Positions 21,450 to 22,491 of a stretch of DNA of 22,491 nucleotides are shown here, in pieces. The stretch is from assembly GCF_901212655.1 (NCBI RefSeq), contig NZ_CAAKON010000043.1:38016-60506 (forward strand), written 5' to 3'. A model generated the notes under the pieces. That model saw nothing but the letters and a program-made list of their open reading frames with translations, was not told where the DNA came from and did not search any database. Position numbers and translations under genes: made by a program. Source of the stretch: Olsenella uli (lineage in GTDB: Bacteria > Actinomycetota > Coriobacteriia > Coriobacteriales > Atopobiaceae). Every line of letters starts with the position of its first letter. Within the stretch, counting starts at the first letter, position 1.

Positions 21450-22298
21450 ATGTTCACTCCCACTCCCATCCCCGCTGGCCTCGAGCGCGTCGGGCTCATC
21501 GCCACCGACGTCGACCACACGCTCTTCACCGAGGCGGGCGAGCTGCCCGACGGCATCGACGCCCGTCTCGACCAGCTCCGCGAGCTCGGCGTCACCTTCG
21601 CCATCGCAAGCGGGCGCCAGCTGGGGACGCTTCGTCAGGTCTTTCCGCAGTATGCGGACAACTCCGTGCTCATCTCCGACAACGGAGGCTCCATCGCCGA
21701 GTGCGGCAGCATCGTCTATCAGGCCGAGCTTCCGATTTCGGAGGTTCGTGAGCTTGTGGCGCTCACGCGGCGCTTCGGGGGCATCGGCATCATCCTCACG
21801 CCTAAGGTGGCCTACGTGGAGGCCCGCCACGCAGAGGAGTGCGAGGAGTTCTTCCACCGGTTCTACCTGGATATCGAGTGGGTGGACGACCTTATGGCCG
21901 TGGACGACGTGGCCGACAAGTACACGATCTACTACCCCAACCATGACGCGAAGCGCGCGCTCGACGAGCAGTGGGCGCCCGAGCTGACCGGCCGCTACGA
22001 GCTGGCGCTCGGTGATGTCATGTGGGTGGACGTGGCGCCGAAGGGCGTGAGCAAGGGTTCTGCGCTCGAGCGCCTCGGCGAGCTGTGCGGGATTGACGTG
22101 GCCGACATGCTGGCGTTTGGCGACACCTTCAACGATGCCCAGATGCTCGCGACCGTGGGCTTTGGCTTCATGATGGCCAACTCCAGCCCCGGCATGGAGC
22201 GGTATGGGCGCTACGTGGCTCCCAGCAATGAGGACTTCGGCGTCGTTCAGGTCATGGACGAGGTCATCGCCGCCAAGCGCAACCAGCTGCGGTCATAA
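21450..22298 (+). CDS. Cof-type HAD-superfamily phosphatase
   Basis: This 282-residue cytoplasmic hydrolase has the length of Cof-type (subclass IIB) HAD phosphatases, which act on sugar phosphates, nucleotides or similar small molecules. Motif I is DVDHTLF with D20 and D22; motif II is IASGR (S54); K202 in PKGVSKGSAL fits motif III; motif IV is FGDTFND (223-229). The cap domain fills about residues 85-190. An unusual point is His instead of Gly after the second Asp of motif I (DVDHTL rather than DxDGTL). The ATG at 21450 is preferred because AAAGG lies upstream and it begins close to the domain; the ATG at 21417 lies just after a hairpin and lacks a site. The substrate is not predictable. 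Confidence 0.9.
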   Translation: MFTPTPIPAGLERVGLIATDVDHTLFTEAGELPDGIDARLDQLRELGVTFAIASGRQLGTLRQVFPQYADNSVLISDNGGSIAECGSIVYQAELPISEVRELVALTRRFGGIGIILTPKVAYVEARHAEECEEFFHRFYLDIEWVDDLMAVDDVADKYTIYYPNHDAKRALDEQWAPELTGRYELALGDVMWVDVAPKGVSKGSALERLGELCGIDVADMLAFGDTFNDAQMLATVGFGFMMANSSPGMERYGRYVAPSNEDFGVVQVMDEVIAAKRNQLRS

Positions 22299-22304
22299 CT
22301 TCCG

Positions 22305-22336
22305 CCTCGAGCCTAGAAGTGCTATCGGGCTCGAGG
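22305..22336 (+). terminator. Hairpin after the HAD phosphatase gene
   Basis: CCTCGAGCC (22305-22313) and GGCTCGAGG (22328-22336) form a perfect 9-bp stem seven bases past the stop codon. Only TTGTG follows, so intrinsic termination would be weak. Confidence 0.45.
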
Positions 22337-22383
22337 TTGTGACCGCGAGCGGTCGGCCTCCGGCCCCTTGGTTGATACGCGGT

Positions 22384-22437
22384 GGTCATAATCTCAAGCT
22401 CAGGATTCGAATCGTGCCCGAGCTCAAGGGTATGACC
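22384..22437. repeat. Nested inverted repeats at the window edge
   Basis: GGTCATA (22384-22390) pairs with TATGACC (22431-22437). Inside it AGCTC and GAGCT can pair, and the centre contains the perfect palindrome GATTCGAATC (about 22404-22413). The rest of 22299-22491 holds no recognisable gene. Confidence 0.4.
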
Positions 22438-22491
22438 TTCCCGTCACGCGCTCATCTCAACAGGGTTGATTTCCGATCCCAACCGAACACA

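Noticed and set aside
22400..22420. tRNA T-arm, suggested by GATTCGAATC
   Set aside because: No acceptor stem, anticodon arm or CCA-proximal pairing could be built around it.

Overview
The window is GC-rich and has short intergenic promoters, strong Shine-Dalgarno sites, long antisense open frames caused by third-position GC, and family choices (archaeal-type topoisomerase I, family II pyrophosphatase, DUF1836, DegV, an NhaA with a basic extension). Together these suggest a gut-type actinobacterium of the class Coriobacteriia, most likely Collinsella or a close relative. That assignment is inference from gene content and style, since no rRNA or other marker lies in the window.

Left part (1-5.7 kb), accessory in character. 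Two unrecognised minus-strand genes (61-654, 771-1244) are followed by a plus-strand membrane-anchored surface protein (1657-2781). Next comes a decayed paralogue of it (2810-3639) that begins with a zinc ribbon. From 3640 to 4845 there is about 1.2 kb of non-coding DNA packed with repeats: an 18-bp degenerate tandem array, a 51-bp-period repeat in two opposed orientations around a structured block, and a 122-bp tandem repeat. The 122-bp repeat is made from the last codons and 3' flank of the adjacent degV gene.

Middle part (5.7-12.5 kb): a divergent degV / DUF1836-regulator pair, ppaC (manganese-dependent pyrophosphatase), nhaA (Na+/H+ antiporter), a second cluster of the 51-bp repeat, a small unrecognised gene that looks nearly leaderless, a third intergenic repeat family, and a type Ic aspartate aminotransferase.

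Right part (12.5-22.5 kb), mostly housekeeping. A probable operon holds a membrane-anchored TPR protein, a STAS-domain protein and TatA-TatC (protein export). It is followed by a transporter-plus-hydrolase operon (YfcC/DcuC-type carrier and M20 amidohydrolase), topA with a large leader hairpin, and a Cof-type HAD phosphatase.

No RNA genes, insertion sequences, CRISPR arrays or phage genes were recognised. The most unusual content is intergenic: at least five repeat families, two of them present as two copies with matching architecture at distant sites, and the degV-tail cassettes, which keep the reading frame while varying at a few codons.
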